Positions 8,461 through 17,211 of a stretch of 64,000 nucleotides of DNA are shown piece after piece; positions within the stretch are counted from its first letter, which is position 1, and each line of letters starts with the position of its first letter. Under the pieces are notes generated by a model that was given only the letters and a program-made list of their open reading frames with translations, had not been told where the DNA came from and did no database searches. This DNA comes from Oryzobacter faecalis (GTDB taxonomy: Bacteria > Actinomycetota > Actinomycetes > Actinomycetales > Dermatophilaceae). The stretch spans positions 310,001-374,000 of the forward strand of contig NZ_JBKOFW010000003.1 of assembly GCF_046764005.1 (NCBI RefSeq), written 5' to 3'. The position numbers and the translations under genes are program-made.

Positions 8461-9888
8461 GTGACCACCACCGCCCGCCACTTGGTCGCCGGCACCTGGG
8501 AGGAGAGCGACGCCGCGCTCGACGTCACCGACCCCGCGAGCGGCGCCGTCGTCGGCACCGTCGCCTGGGGTGACGCGGGCACGGCCCGGCGCGCCGCCGA
8601 CGCCGCCGCCTCGGCCTTCGACGCGTGGGCCGAGCTGCCGGCCCGGCGCCGGGCCGACATCCTCCTCGAGGCCTCGCGACTCGTCGCCGAGCGCGCCGAG
8701 GACCTGGGGACGACGCTCGCCCGGGAAGCCGGGAAGCGCAGACCCGAGGCGGTCGGCGAACTGGCCTTCAGCGCCGAGTACCTCCGGTGGTTCGCCGAGC
8801 AGGCGCGCCGCCCCGGGGGGGAGGTCATCCCCCACGAGGCCGCCGACCGGCGTCACCTGACGATCACCCGCCCGGTCGGGGTCGTCGCGTCGCTGACGCC
8901 CTGGAACTTCCCCTGCTCGATCCAGGCCCGCAAGCTCGCGCCTGCCCTCGCGGCCGGCTGCACCGTCGTGGTCCGTGTGTCGGAGAAGGCGCCCCTGGCC
9001 GTTACCGAGCTCGTCCGGGCACTCGTCGACGCCGGCCTTCCCGACGGGGTCGTCAACGTCGTGCACGGACCGCCGCGCGAGGTGACCCAGGCGCTGCTGG
9101 ACCACCACGCGGTGCGTGCGGTCACCTTCACCGGGTCCACGCCCGTGGGCCGCGAGATCATGGCGGGCGCGGCACGCCGTGTGGTCCGGCCGCTCCTCGA
9201 GCTGGGCGGTGACGCGCCGTTCGTCGTGTTCCCGGACGCTGACCTCGACGCGGCCGTCGAGGGAGCCCTCCTCGCCAAGTTCCGCAACAGCGGGCAGTCG
9301 TGCATCGCGGCGAACCGCTTCTACGTCCACGAGGACGTCCACGACGAGTTCCTCGCCCGGCTCGTGCCGCGGGTCGACGCGATGACGGTCGGCGACGGGC
9401 TCGCCGACCCTTGCCCGGATCTCGGCCCGGTCATCGACGACAGCCGCGTCGGGGCCGTCACGGCCCTGGTCGACGAGGCCCTCTCGATGGGGGCGACGCG
9501 ACTCACCGCGGAGCGGTCAGTGCCCTCCGGCGGCAGCTTCCTCGCCCCGACCCTGCTCACCGACGTCCCCGACGGCGCCGGCCTCGCCACGACGGAGGTG
9601 TTCGGCCCGGCTGCTGCCGTGTTCCGGTTCCGGGACACCGACGAGGTGCTCGCGCGGGCCAACAGCACGGAGATGGGCCTCGCCGCCTACGTGTGGTCAT
9701 CGGACGTGTCCCGGTGTTGGCGCCTCGGGGAGCGGCTCGAGGCCGGGATCGTCGGTGTCAACAACGCGCTGCCGTCGGTGGCCTTCGCGCCGATGGGTGG
9801 GGTCAAGCAGTCCGGTCTCGGACGCGAGGGGGCGGCGCTGGGCCTGGCCGAGTTCGAGGACGTCCGGTACCTCTCCCTGGGTCTCTGA
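8461..9888 (+). CDS. NAD(P)-dependent aldehyde dehydrogenase (SSADH/GabD-like)
   Basis: A 475-residue ALDH-superfamily enzyme of normal length. It has the PWNFP segment with the oxyanion Asn, the FTGST nucleotide-binding turn, catalytic Glu247 in LELGGDAP and the nucleophile Cys281 in FRNSGQSCIA. GTG 8461 is preceded by GAGGAGA. It oxidises an aldehyde to a carboxylate in the cytoplasm. In sulfoquinovose-degrading bacteria such as Pseudomonas putida SQ1, an ALDH of this type oxidises sulfolactaldehyde to sulfolactate. Because the operon also encodes an aldolase and a TauE-like exporter, the aldehyde from aldol cleavage is the probable substrate. Other short aldehydes remain possible. Confidence 0.88.
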   Translation: MTTTARHLVAGTWEESDAALDVTDPASGAVVGTVAWGDAGTARRAADAAASAFDAWAELPARRRADILLEASRLVAERAEDLGTTLAREAGKRRPEAVGELAFSAEYLRWFAEQARRPGGEVIPHEAADRRHLTITRPVGVVASLTPWNFPCSIQARKLAPALAAGCTVVVRVSEKAPLAVTELVRALVDAGLPDGVVNVVHGPPREVTQALLDHHAVRAVTFTGSTPVGREIMAGAARRVVRPLLELGGDAPFVVFPDADLDAAVEGALLAKFRNSGQSCIAANRFYVHEDVHDEFLARLVPRVDAMTVGDGLADPCPDLGPVIDDSRVGAVTALVDEALSMGATRLTAERSVPSGGSFLAPTLLTDVPDGAGLATTEVFGPAAAVFRFRDTDEVLARANSTEMGLAAYVWSSDVSRCWRLGERLEAGIVGVNNALPSVAFAPMGGVKQSGLGREGAALGLAEFEDVRYLSLGL

Positions 9889-9919
9889 CCCGCGACGTGA
9901 CGACGGAGGTGATGGTGGC

Positions 9920-10645
9920 GTGACGGCCGAGCTGGCGCTGCTCCCCCTGAGCGTGATGGCCGGGGCCCTGACGCAGCGGGTCACCGGCATCGGGTTCGCG
10001 CTCGTCTGCGCCCCGCTGCTCGTGCTCGTGGCCGGTCCGTTCGACGGGGTCCTGCTGGCGAACCTCCTCGGGCTCCTCGTCAGCGCCGTCGTGCTCGCCG
10101 CCCACTGGCGCGAGACGCAGTGGCGCAAGGGCCTGCTCCTCGCCGTGCCCGCGGTCCTCGCGATCCCCCCGGGTGCCTGGGTGGCCCGCACCGTCGAGGC
10201 CCCCCAGCTCATGGTCGTCATCGGGCTCACCGTCATCGTGGCGCTCGGGGCGGTCGTCCTCAGCGAGCGGGCCCGGGTCCTGCGTGGTCGGGGCGGGGCC
10301 GTCGTCGCCGGCGGCGCGAGCGGCTTCATGAACGTCACGGCGGGCGTCGGTGGCCCCGCCCTCGTGCTGTACGCGGTGAGCACGGGGTGGGAACACCGAC
10401 GCTTCGTCGCGACCTTCCAGCTCTTCTCGATCCTCACGAACACGCTGTCCCTCGTCGCCAAGGGCGGCCTGCCGCAGATCTCCACAGCCGCCCTCCTCGT
10501 CTCGCTGCTGGGCCTGGGGCTGGGGCTCGCCGGGGGACAGCGGCTCGCGCGGCGGGTCGACCACGAGCTCGCGCGGCACCTGGCCATCGGCCTCGCCCTC
10601 GTCGGGGCCGCCTTCACCGTCGTCAAGGGAGTCCTCACGTGGTGA
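9920..10645 (+). CDS. TauE/SafE (DUF81) family membrane permease
   Basis: A 241-residue integral membrane protein with about seven to eight hydrophobic segments. It shows the twofold TauE/SafE signature: TGIGFALVCAPLLVLVAG near residue 20 and GFMNVTAGVGGPALVLYAVS near residue 135. Members export sulfite, sulfoacetate, sulfolactate or other organosulfonates, though many DUF81 proteins have unknown substrates. GTG 9920 is chosen because GGAGGT lies 9 bp upstream and nearby ATG 9912 is closed by a stop. The 3' end overlaps the glycerol kinase start by 4 bp (GTGA). Its place just after the aldehyde dehydrogenase is the strongest hint of sulfonate chemistry in the operon. Confidence 0.85.
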   Translation: MTAELALLPLSVMAGALTQRVTGIGFALVCAPLLVLVAGPFDGVLLANLLGLLVSAVVLAAHWRETQWRKGLLLAVPAVLAIPPGAWVARTVEAPQLMVVIGLTVIVALGAVVLSERARVLRGRGGAVVAGGASGFMNVTAGVGGPALVLYAVSTGWEHRRFVATFQLFSILTNTLSLVAKGGLPQISTAALLVSLLGLGLGLAGGQRLARRVDHELARHLAIGLALVGAAFTVVKGVLTW

Positions 10646-12201
10646 GCACCGGGTCCGAACAGCCGCGGGAACCGCAGCCGCCGTTCGTCGCGGCCGTGGA
10701 CCAGGGCACGACGAGCACGCGGTGCCTCGTCGTCGACGCAACGGGCAGGGTCGTCGGGCGCGCGCAGCGTGAGCACGCCCAGCACCACCCGAGGCCGGGC
10801 TGGACGGAGCACGACCCCCTGGAGATCTGGGACCGCACGGTCGAGGTGACCGTCGGCGCCCTCGCCGACGCCGGCATCGGCCCGGCCGACGTGGTTGCCT
10901 GCGGCATCACCAACCAGCGCGAGACCGCCGTCGTCTGGGACCGCCACACGGGTGAGCCCATCCATCCGGCGGTCGTGTGGCACGACACCCGCACCTCCGA
11001 GGCCTGCGCCCGCCTCGGGGCGCGGGAGGCCGATCTGGTCCGCGAGGTGACGGGGCTTCCCGTCTCCACGTACTTCAGCGGCCCCAAGATCGCCTGGGTC
11101 CTCGACCACGTCGAGGGCGCCCGGGACCGCGCCCTCCGCGGTGAGCTCCTCGCAGGGACCGTGGACACCTGGCTCGTCTGGCGCCTCACGGGAGGACCGG
11201 ACGGTGGCGTCCACGTCACCGACGTCACGAACGCCTCCCGGACACAGCTCATGGACCTGCGCCGGCTGTCCTGGAGCCCCGAGCTCGCGGCGCTCCTCGA
11301 CGTGCCGCTCGACATCCTCCCCACCATCAAGAGCTCGTCGGAGGTGTACGGCGCAGGCGCGCCGGACGGTCCGCTCCCCGGGGTCCCCGTGGCCGCCGCA
11401 CTCGGCGACCAGCACGCGGCCCTCGTCGGGCAGGCGTGCTTCGAGCCGGGCTCCGCGAAGAGCACCTACGGCACCGGAGGCTTCCTGCTGTGCAACACCG
11501 GCGGCGAACCGGTGACGAGCCGCCACGGGCTCCTGACGACGGTGGCCTACCAGCTCGGTGACCGCCCCGCGTGCTACGCGCTCGAGGGGTCGGTTGCCGT
11601 CGCCGGATCACTCATCCAATGGCTGCGCGACCGGCTCGAGCTGATCCGCGACGTCGCGGAGGTCGAACCGCTGGCCGCAGCCGTCCCGGACAGCGGGGGT
11701 GTCTACGTCGTCCCGGCCTTCTCGGGCCTGTTCGCCCCGCGGTGGCGCCCCGACGCTCGCGGCGTCATCGCCGGGCTCACGGCGTTCACGACGCGCGCGC
11801 ACCTCGTGCGGGCCGCCCTCGAGGCCACGTGCTACCAGACCCGCGAGGTCGTCGACGCGATGACCGCCGACACCGGGCGCCCGCTCGAGGAGCTCAAGGT
11901 CGACGGCGGGATGGTGGCCAACTCCCTGCTGATGCAGCTCCAGGCCGACACCCTGAAGGTCCCGGTCGCCTCGATGGAGGTGACGGAGACGACCGCGCTC
12001 GGGGCAGCCTTCGCCGCGGGGCTGGCGGTCGACGTGTGGGACGGCCCCGAGGCGCTGGCCGGGCTGCGTCGACCCGGCCGGCGCTGGCTGCCCGATCCCT
12101 CCTCGCCGCTGCCCACCCGTGGCTGGCGCGGCTGGAACGACGCCGTCGACCGCTCCCTCGGATGGGTCCCGACCACCACCAGCGACCAGGAGGCATCGTG
12201 A
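10642..12201 (+). CDS. glpK: Glycerol kinase
   Basis: A 519-residue FGGY-family kinase. The N terminus has AAVDQGTTSTRCLVVDATGR, the ATP-binding phosphate-1 loop of glycerol kinases. It is followed by WTEHDPLEIWD, ITNQRETAVVWDRHTGEP and the glycerol-contact sequence VWHDTRT, all GlpK hallmarks. KSTYGTGGFLLCNTG and VDGGMVANSLLMQLQAD in the C-terminal half are also typical. It makes sn-glycerol 3-phosphate from glycerol and ATP. GTG 10642 overlaps the TauE-like stop; GTG 10639 is also in frame. The gene is coupled to glpD by a further 4-bp overlap. In this operon the glycerol could come from hydrolysis of an imported glycosyl-glycerol, which is an inference. Confidence 0.95.
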   Translation: MSTGSEQPREPQPPFVAAVDQGTTSTRCLVVDATGRVVGRAQREHAQHHPRPGWTEHDPLEIWDRTVEVTVGALADAGIGPADVVACGITNQRETAVVWDRHTGEPIHPAVVWHDTRTSEACARLGAREADLVREVTGLPVSTYFSGPKIAWVLDHVEGARDRALRGELLAGTVDTWLVWRLTGGPDGGVHVTDVTNASRTQLMDLRRLSWSPELAALLDVPLDILPTIKSSSEVYGAGAPDGPLPGVPVAAALGDQHAALVGQACFEPGSAKSTYGTGGFLLCNTGGEPVTSRHGLLTTVAYQLGDRPACYALEGSVAVAGSLIQWLRDRLELIRDVAEVEPLAAAVPDSGGVYVVPAFSGLFAPRWRPDARGVIAGLTAFTTRAHLVRAALEATCYQTREVVDAMTADTGRPLEELKVDGGMVANSLLMQLQADTLKVPVASMEVTETTALGAAFAAGLAVDVWDGPEALAGLRRPGRRWLPDPSSPLPTRGWRGWNDAVDRSLGWVPTTTSDQEAS

Positions 12202-13925
12202 ACGCCCGTGACACCCTCGGCCCGGCCCACCGGACCACCGCGTGGCAGGAACTGCAGGACGGCTCCTTCGACGTCCTCGTCGTCGGCGGCGGCGTCACCG
12301 GGTCGGGGGTCGCCCTCGACGCGGCGACCCGCGGCCTGCGCACGGCGCTCGTCGAGATGAGCGACTACGCGAGCGGCACGTCGTCGCGCTCCAGCAAGCT
12401 CTTCCACGGGGGGCTGCGCTATCTCGAGCAGCTCAACGTGCGGCTCGTCCGCGAGGCGCTGCACGAGCGCGAGCTCATGCTGACCCGGCTCGCGCCCCAC
12501 CTCGTCAAGCCGGTGCCCTTCCTGTACCCGCTCAAGGGTCGCGGGTGGGAACGGCCCTACGTCGGGGCCGGCCTGGCGCTGTACGACACGCTCGCGGGAC
12601 GGAGCAGCCTCCCGCGTCACCGGCACCTCAGCCGCGGCGGGGCCCGCACGATCTGCCCCGCCCTCCGACCGGACGCCCTGGTCGGCGCCCTGCAGTACTA
12701 CGACGCCCAGGCCGATGACGCCAGGCACACCCTGACGGTGGCGCGCACCGCGGCCCACTACGGCGCCGTGCTGCGCTCCTCGACTGAAGTGGTGGGGCTG
12801 CTGCGCGACGGCGGCCGCGTCATCGGGGCCGAGGTGCGTGACGTCGAGACGGGGGAATCGACGACCGTCCGGGCGTCGGTCGTGGTCAACTGCACCGGGG
12901 TGTGGACCGACGAGGTCCAGGAGCTCGCGGAGACGCGTGGACGCTTCCGGGTCAGGGCGTCCAAGGGGGTGCACCTCGTCGTCCCGCGGGACCGGATCAA
13001 CTCCGAGACCGGGCTCATCCTGCGCACCGCCTCCTCCGTGCTCTTCGTCATCCCGTGGGGCAACCATTGGCTGGTCGGCACCACCGACACCGACTGGACC
13101 CTCGACAAGCTGCACCCAGCCGCAAGCCGGTCGGACATCGACTACCTTCTCTCACAGGTGAACTCGGTCCTCGTCACACCGCTGACCCATGACGACATCC
13201 TCGGTGTCTACGCCGGGCTGCGCCCGCTGCTCTCGGGGGAGTCCGAGGAGACGAGCCAGCTCTCGCGCGAGCACGCCGTGGCGCGACCCTCACCCGGGCT
13301 CATCAGCGTCGCCGGCGGCAAGTACACGACCTACCGCGTCATGGCGCGCGACGCCGTGGACGCCGCGGTTCACGACATCGACCGGCCCGTCGCCCCCTGC
13401 GTGACGGACCGGACGCCGATCCTCGGGGCCGAGGGGTACGCGGCGCTGAGCAACTCCCTCGCGTCACTCGCGGCGGAGTGGTCCCTGCCCACCTGGCGGG
13501 TGCGCCGGCTCCTCGACCGCTACGGCAGCCTCGTCGCAGAGGTGCTCGAGCCGACCCGGACCGACCCAGCCCTGCGTGAGGCGCTCGACGGCGCTGACGG
13601 CTACCTCGTGGCCGAGGTCCTCTACGCAGTGACCCACGAGGGCGCCCTCCACCTCGACGACGTCCTCACCCGCCGGACCCGCATCTCGATCGAGGTCGCC
13701 GACCGCGGGGTCCGGGCCGCCGACGCGGTGGCCGGCGTCGTCGCGCCGGTGCTCGGCTGGGACGAGGCCACGGTCGCGCGGGAGCTCGAGGCCTACCGGG
13801 ACCGGGTGCGCGCCGAGCGTGAGTCGCAGACGCACGACGAGGACCTCGCGGCCGACAGCGCACGGCGCTCGGCCGCCGACCTGCGGTCCCGGGAGCGGGC
13901 ACGGCACACGTCCTCGACCCGGTGA
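12198..13925 (+). CDS. glpD: Glycerol-3-phosphate dehydrogenase (FAD, respiratory)
   Basis: A 575-residue flavoprotein of the GlpD family. An FAD-binding Rossmann motif is at the N terminus (VVGGGVTGSGVALDAATRG). SGTSSRSSKLFHGGLRYLE follows, the diagnostic segment of GlpD, and then NCTGVWTDEV and the C-terminal FAD contact SVAGGKYTTYRVMARDAVD. It oxidises glycerol 3-phosphate to dihydroxyacetone phosphate at the membrane and feeds electrons to the quinone pool. GTG 12198 overlaps the glpK stop (GTGA). It is the last gene of the operon, so its product joins the DHAP made by the aldolase in lower glycolysis. The C-terminal helical domain is complete. Confidence 0.94.
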   Translation: MNARDTLGPAHRTTAWQELQDGSFDVLVVGGGVTGSGVALDAATRGLRTALVEMSDYASGTSSRSSKLFHGGLRYLEQLNVRLVREALHERELMLTRLAPHLVKPVPFLYPLKGRGWERPYVGAGLALYDTLAGRSSLPRHRHLSRGGARTICPALRPDALVGALQYYDAQADDARHTLTVARTAAHYGAVLRSSTEVVGLLRDGGRVIGAEVRDVETGESTTVRASVVVNCTGVWTDEVQELAETRGRFRVRASKGVHLVVPRDRINSETGLILRTASSVLFVIPWGNHWLVGTTDTDWTLDKLHPAASRSDIDYLLSQVNSVLVTPLTHDDILGVYAGLRPLLSGESEETSQLSREHAVARPSPGLISVAGGKYTTYRVMARDAVDAAVHDIDRPVAPCVTDRTPILGAEGYAALSNSLASLAAEWSLPTWRVRRLLDRYGSLVAEVLEPTRTDPALREALDGADGYLVAEVLYAVTHEGALHLDDVLTRRTRISIEVADRGVRAADAVAGVVAPVLGWDEATVARELEAYRDRVRAERESQTHDEDLAADSARRSAADLRSRERARHTSSTR

Positions 13926-14063
13926 CGACCCCTGGGCCCCGACGCTCGGAGGGTCACCCCCCGGGTCGTGCTGCAGAATCCTCGTCAGGTGGGGTGCGGT
14001 CGAGCCGCCCCGACGTGGCAGTGACCCGACGACATCGCCCCCGGACCCGTGAAGGAGGTCGTC

Positions 14064-14552
14064 ATGCCGAGCGGTGACGAGTGGCCGACCCTGGAGGAGA
14101 TCGCCCGGCAGGAGGAGCAGGTGGTCCTGCCGGCGCTCGACGAGGACGTCGCGTACGCGCTCGGGCAGCGCGCCGTGGCGGCGGCCCGCGACGAGCGGCT
14201 GCCGGTCGTCGTGGGGCTGTGGCGCGGTGACCACCAGCTCTTCCACGCCGCACTTCCGGGATCCACCGCCGACAACGACGCCTGGCTGCGCCGCAAGGGC
14301 AGGGTGGTGATGCGCTTCGAGCGCTCCTCCCTCGCCCTGGCACGACTGTGCAGGGACCAGGGCACGACGTTGACGGAGAAGTTCGCCCTGCCCGCGGAGC
14401 GGTTCTCCGCCGCCGGCGGGGCCGTCCCGCTGCGCGTGCGCTCGGCGGGGGTGGTCGGGTGGATGGGCGTCTCCGGGCTGCCGCAGGTCGAGGACCACCG
14501 GTTCGTGGTGCGGATGCTGCGCGAGCACCTCGGACTCGCGTCAGAGGGGTAG
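14064..14552 (+). CDS. UPF0303 / GlcG-HbpS-like protein
   Basis: A 162-residue protein of the UPF0303 group (YBR137W-like, GlcG/HbpS-related fold). The pattern of a conserved VVVGLWRGDHQLFHAALPG strand, NDAWLRRKGRVVMRFERSS and an AGGAVPLRV segment near the C terminus fits that family. Some relatives bind or degrade heme; the cellular role of UPF0303 members is poorly defined. ATG 14064 is chosen because GAAGGAGG ends 5 bp upstream; an in-frame GTG at 14049 lies before that ribosome-binding site. A 138-bp spacer separates it from glpD, and it converges on the lacI gene, so it is probably its own unit. Confidence 0.75.
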   Translation: MPSGDEWPTLEEIARQEEQVVLPALDEDVAYALGQRAVAAARDERLPVVVGLWRGDHQLFHAALPGSTADNDAWLRRKGRVVMRFERSSLALARLCRDQGTTLTEKFALPAERFSAAGGAVPLRVRSAGVVGWMGVSGLPQVEDHRFVVRMLREHLGLASEG

Positions 14553-14586
14553 CCGGGGCCCGCCCACCGCCGCCCGGTCAGGCGGC

Positions 14587-15597
14587 TCACCGCCGTGCGG
14601 TGCTCCCGCGGGCCACGAGCTCACCCGAGAAGAGGGACTGCCGATCGGTCTCCGCGCCCCCGCCGATCAGGTCGATGAGCTGGTGCAGGGCGGTCGCACC
14701 CATCTCGGCCGCCGGGGTGCTGATGCTCGTGAGGGGCGGTTCGGAGGCCGCGGCCCAGGGCTCGGGAACGCCGATGGAGACGACCGACAGCTCGTCGGGG
14801 ATGGCGAGGCCGGCATGGGGTGCCGACTGCAGGAGGCCGAGCGTGGCCTCGACGTTGAGCGAGACCAGGGCCGACGGCCGCCGGGCCGCCTTCAGGACCG
14901 CTGCGGCGACCCGGCTGCCGGCCTCCGGGAGCGCCTCGGCGTACCGGACGGATCCACGGACCCCGTGCCGCGAGCAGGCCTCGCGGAAACCCCGCTCCGC
15001 CCGGACGGGTGCGCCGAAACCCCTCTGTACCAAGCGTTTCGGTCCTGACAGGAACCACACATCGCGATGGCCCAGCTCGGCGAGGTGTGCGACGGCGAGC
15101 TCGGTCGACGCGTCGAAGTCGCGGTCCACGAAGGGGATGCCGTCGGCCTCGCCGGTCCGGCCGATGAGGGCGCAGGGGACGCCGGCCTCCGTCAGGTCGA
15201 CGACACGGCGGTCATCGAGGAGGACCTCCATGAGGACGACCCCACCGACGAGTCCGCTGCGGTGCACGGCGACGACGTCGGTGACGTCGTCGCCCGTCGT
15301 CGGCCACAGCAGGACGTGACGGCCCGCCTCGCGAGCGGCGGCCGCGGCTCCGAGGACGTACTCCATGTCCGCGTTGGAGATCCCGCGCTCGGCGACGGGG
15401 AACAGCACGGCGATGACCGGGCTCGACCCTCCGGCCAGGGCCTGCGCCAGGGTGTGCGGCTGGTAGCCCAGCTCGGCCATCGCCTGCCGCACCCGCTCCT
15501 GCGTGGCCGCCGAGATGGTGCGCTTGCCGGACAACGTGTACGAGACGGTCGCCTCCGAGACCCCGGCGCGCCGGGCGACGTCCTTGCGTGTCGCCAT
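14587..15597 (-). CDS. LacI family transcriptional regulator
   Basis: A 336-residue LacI/GalR repressor. The N-terminal helix-turn-helix reads KDVARRAGVSEATVSYTLSG, followed by the hinge region GYQPHTLAQALAGG and a periplasmic-binding-protein-like effector domain. It is transcribed away from the region 2 binding protein gene. The 202-bp spacer between them holds a perfect 22-bp palindrome (15673-15694) that is its likely operator. It therefore probably represses the alpha-glucoside cassette that follows, and possibly itself. The effector is unknown but is likely the imported sugar or a product of it. Confidence 0.92.
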   Translation of the reverse strand: MATRKDVARRAGVSEATVSYTLSGKRTISAATQERVRQAMAELGYQPHTLAQALAGGSSPVIAVLFPVAERGISNADMEYVLGAAAAAREAGRHVLLWPTTGDDVTDVVAVHRSGLVGGVVLMEVLLDDRRVVDLTEAGVPCALIGRTGEADGIPFVDRDFDASTELAVAHLAELGHRDVWFLSGPKRLVQRGFGAPVRAERGFREACSRHGVRGSVRYAEALPEAGSRVAAAVLKAARRPSALVSLNVEATLGLLQSAPHAGLAIPDELSVVSIGVPEPWAAASEPPLTSISTPAAEMGATALHQLIDLIGGGAETDRQSLFSGELVARGSTARR

Positions 15598-15672
15598 CCG
15601 AGCCCCTTTCCGTCCACGCGTCGGACGCCATTAGAGCACCTTCCCGGCCGTTACCAATCCGTGACCTCAGCA

Positions 15673-15694
15673 AGTGTTGACGCGCGTCAACACT
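15673..15694. promoter_or_regulatory. Perfect 22-bp palindrome, LacI-type operator
   Basis: Two 11-base arms, AGTGTTGACGC and its exact complement, meet without spacer at a central CG, the hallmark of LacI-family operators. It lies in the divergent spacer between the LacI gene (start 15597) and the ABC binding-protein gene (start 15800), and it covers the TTGACG at 15677-15682 that could be the -35 box. Confidence 0.72.
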
Positions 15695-15705
15695 GCGAGG
15701 ATCCT
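15677..15705 (+). promoter_or_regulatory. Putative promoter of the region 2 ABC operon
   Basis: TTGACG (15677-15682) and GATCCT (15700-15705) are spaced by 17 bp, a plausible though weak -35/-10 pair. The -35 box is inside the palindromic operator, so LacI binding would block polymerase directly. The -10 match is poor, and the assignment is an inference. Confidence 0.4.
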
Positions 15706-15799
15706 CGTCCGTGACCGACACCGACGTCCCCTCCGCAGCCTCCCGCGGAGCCCGGCCCGGTGCGACGGCCCGTCCGGGTCAGAGACGAAGGAGTCACGA

Positions 15800-17128
15800 A
15801 TGTCCACCACCCAGCGCAGGAAGGCCCTGGTCGCGACCAGCGCCGTCGGCCTGGCCCTCGCCGCGACCCTCACGGGGTGCGCCAAGACCGACGAGAACTC
15901 CGGCAAGGCCGCAGCCGCCGGCACCACGACCCTCAAGGTGTGGGCGCAGGAGGGTCAGGAGGGCGAGGTCAAGGCCGCCAAGGACGAGGTGGCGGCGTTC
16001 AACGCCGCGAACCCCGACATCAAGGCCGAGCTGACCCTCATCCCGCAGGCCACGTACGGCCAGACCCTCACGTCCACCGCGGCGGACGCGCTGCCCGACG
16101 TGTTCGAGTTCGACGGCGAGACGGCGGCCGCGCTGGTCTTCGCCAACAAGCTCGCACCGCTCGACGGCGTCGTGTCCGACGCCGTCCTCTCCGGTGAGCT
16201 CCCCTCCATCCAGGCGCTCGGCAAGGTCGGCGACAAGACCTACTCGGTCTCCCAGTACGACTCGGGCCTGGGCCTGTACGGCAACAAGAAGATGCTCGCC
16301 GACGCGGGCGTCACCGACGTCCCGACGACGATCGAGGACGCCTGGACGGTCGACGAGTTCGAGGACGCCGTCAAGAAGCTGGCCGCCAAGAGCCCGGCCG
16401 GCAAGGGCCTGGACATCAAGGAGCAGTACAGCGGCACCTGGCCGGGGTACGCCTTCACGCCCGTCGTCAACAGCGCCGGGCAGCCGCTCGTGAAGAACGG
16501 CAAGGCCACCGGGGCGCTCAACGACCCGAAGGTCGCGGCCGCCCTGACCCGGTTCGCCTCGTGGCGGCAGTTCGTCGACCCCGACGCGGACGACAAGGCG
16601 TTCACCGACAAGCGCGTCGGGCTGGCGTGGGTCGGGCACTGGACCTACCCCGCCCACAAGGAGGCGCTGGGTGAGGACCTCGTCGTCATGCCGCTGCCCG
16701 ACTTCGGCAACGGCACCAAGAGCGGCCAGGGCTCGCACAGCTGGGGCATCGGCGCCAAGTCCGCGAACAGCGAGGCGGCGGCGACGTTCCTCGAGTTCAT
16801 CATGCAGGACCAGTGGGTCAGCCAGATCACCGAGGCCAACGGCGCGGTCCCCGGCACCACCACCGCCCTCGCCGCCAGCAAGCTCTACGGGCCCGGTGGC
16901 GACCTCGAGCTCTACGGCCAGCAGCTGTCGAAGACCTGCGGCTCCGCCGACCCGACCCCGGCCTGCGTCACGGTCCCGCGGACCATCAGCCCCGGCTGGC
17001 CGGTCATCAACCAGAAGTTCTCCGACGCCTTCTGGGCGATCTACGGCGGCGCGGACGCGCAGTCCGAGCTCGACAAGGCCGCCAAGGCCATCGACCAGGA
17101 CGCCGCCGACAACAACAACTACCAGTGA
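15800..17128 (+). CDS. Sugar ABC transporter, substrate-binding lipoprotein
   Basis: A 442-residue family 1 solute-binding protein. It has a short basic start (MSTTQRRKALVATSAVGLAL) and the lipobox LTGC, giving an acylated Cys at about residue 29. The mature domain starts with LKVWAQEGQEGEV. ATG 15800 is supported by GAAGGAG at 15787-15793. It heads the cassette of two permeases and a GH13 enzyme, so the probable ligand is an alpha-glucoside such as a maltose-, trehalose-, sucrose- or isomaltose-type sugar. A strong hairpin follows the stop before the first permease gene. Confidence 0.9.
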   Translation: MSTTQRRKALVATSAVGLALAATLTGCAKTDENSGKAAAAGTTTLKVWAQEGQEGEVKAAKDEVAAFNAANPDIKAELTLIPQATYGQTLTSTAADALPDVFEFDGETAAALVFANKLAPLDGVVSDAVLSGELPSIQALGKVGDKTYSVSQYDSGLGLYGNKKMLADAGVTDVPTTIEDAWTVDEFEDAVKKLAAKSPAGKGLDIKEQYSGTWPGYAFTPVVNSAGQPLVKNGKATGALNDPKVAAALTRFASWRQFVDPDADDKAFTDKRVGLAWVGHWTYPAHKEALGEDLVVMPLPDFGNGTKSGQGSHSWGIGAKSANSEAAATFLEFIMQDQWVSQITEANGAVPGTTTALAASKLYGPGGDLELYGQQLSKTCGSADPTPACVTVPRTISPGWPVINQKFSDAFWAIYGGADAQSELDKAAKAIDQDAADNNNYQ

Positions 17129-17144
17129 GGTCCTGACCTCCGTG

Positions 17145-17186
17145 CCGGGGGTGGCGAGCCGAACGAGGGTCCCTCGCCACCCCCGG
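17145..17186. terminator. Strong hairpin between binding-protein and permease genes
   Basis: A perfect 14-bp inverted repeat (arms 17145-17158 and 17173-17186, CCGGGGGTGGCGAG and its complement) encloses a 14-base loop, 17 bp after the binding-protein stop. There is no T-run. It probably acts as a partial terminator or a 3' mRNA stabiliser, giving more binding protein than permease. Confidence 0.6.
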
Positions 17187-17211
17187 CCCCCCGACCGATC
17201 GGAGTCCCGCA

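Noticed and set aside
13925..13969. Inverted repeat ACGACCC/GGGTCGT after glpD as a terminator
   Set aside because: Only 7 bp with a 31-base loop; too weak to be called in this composition.
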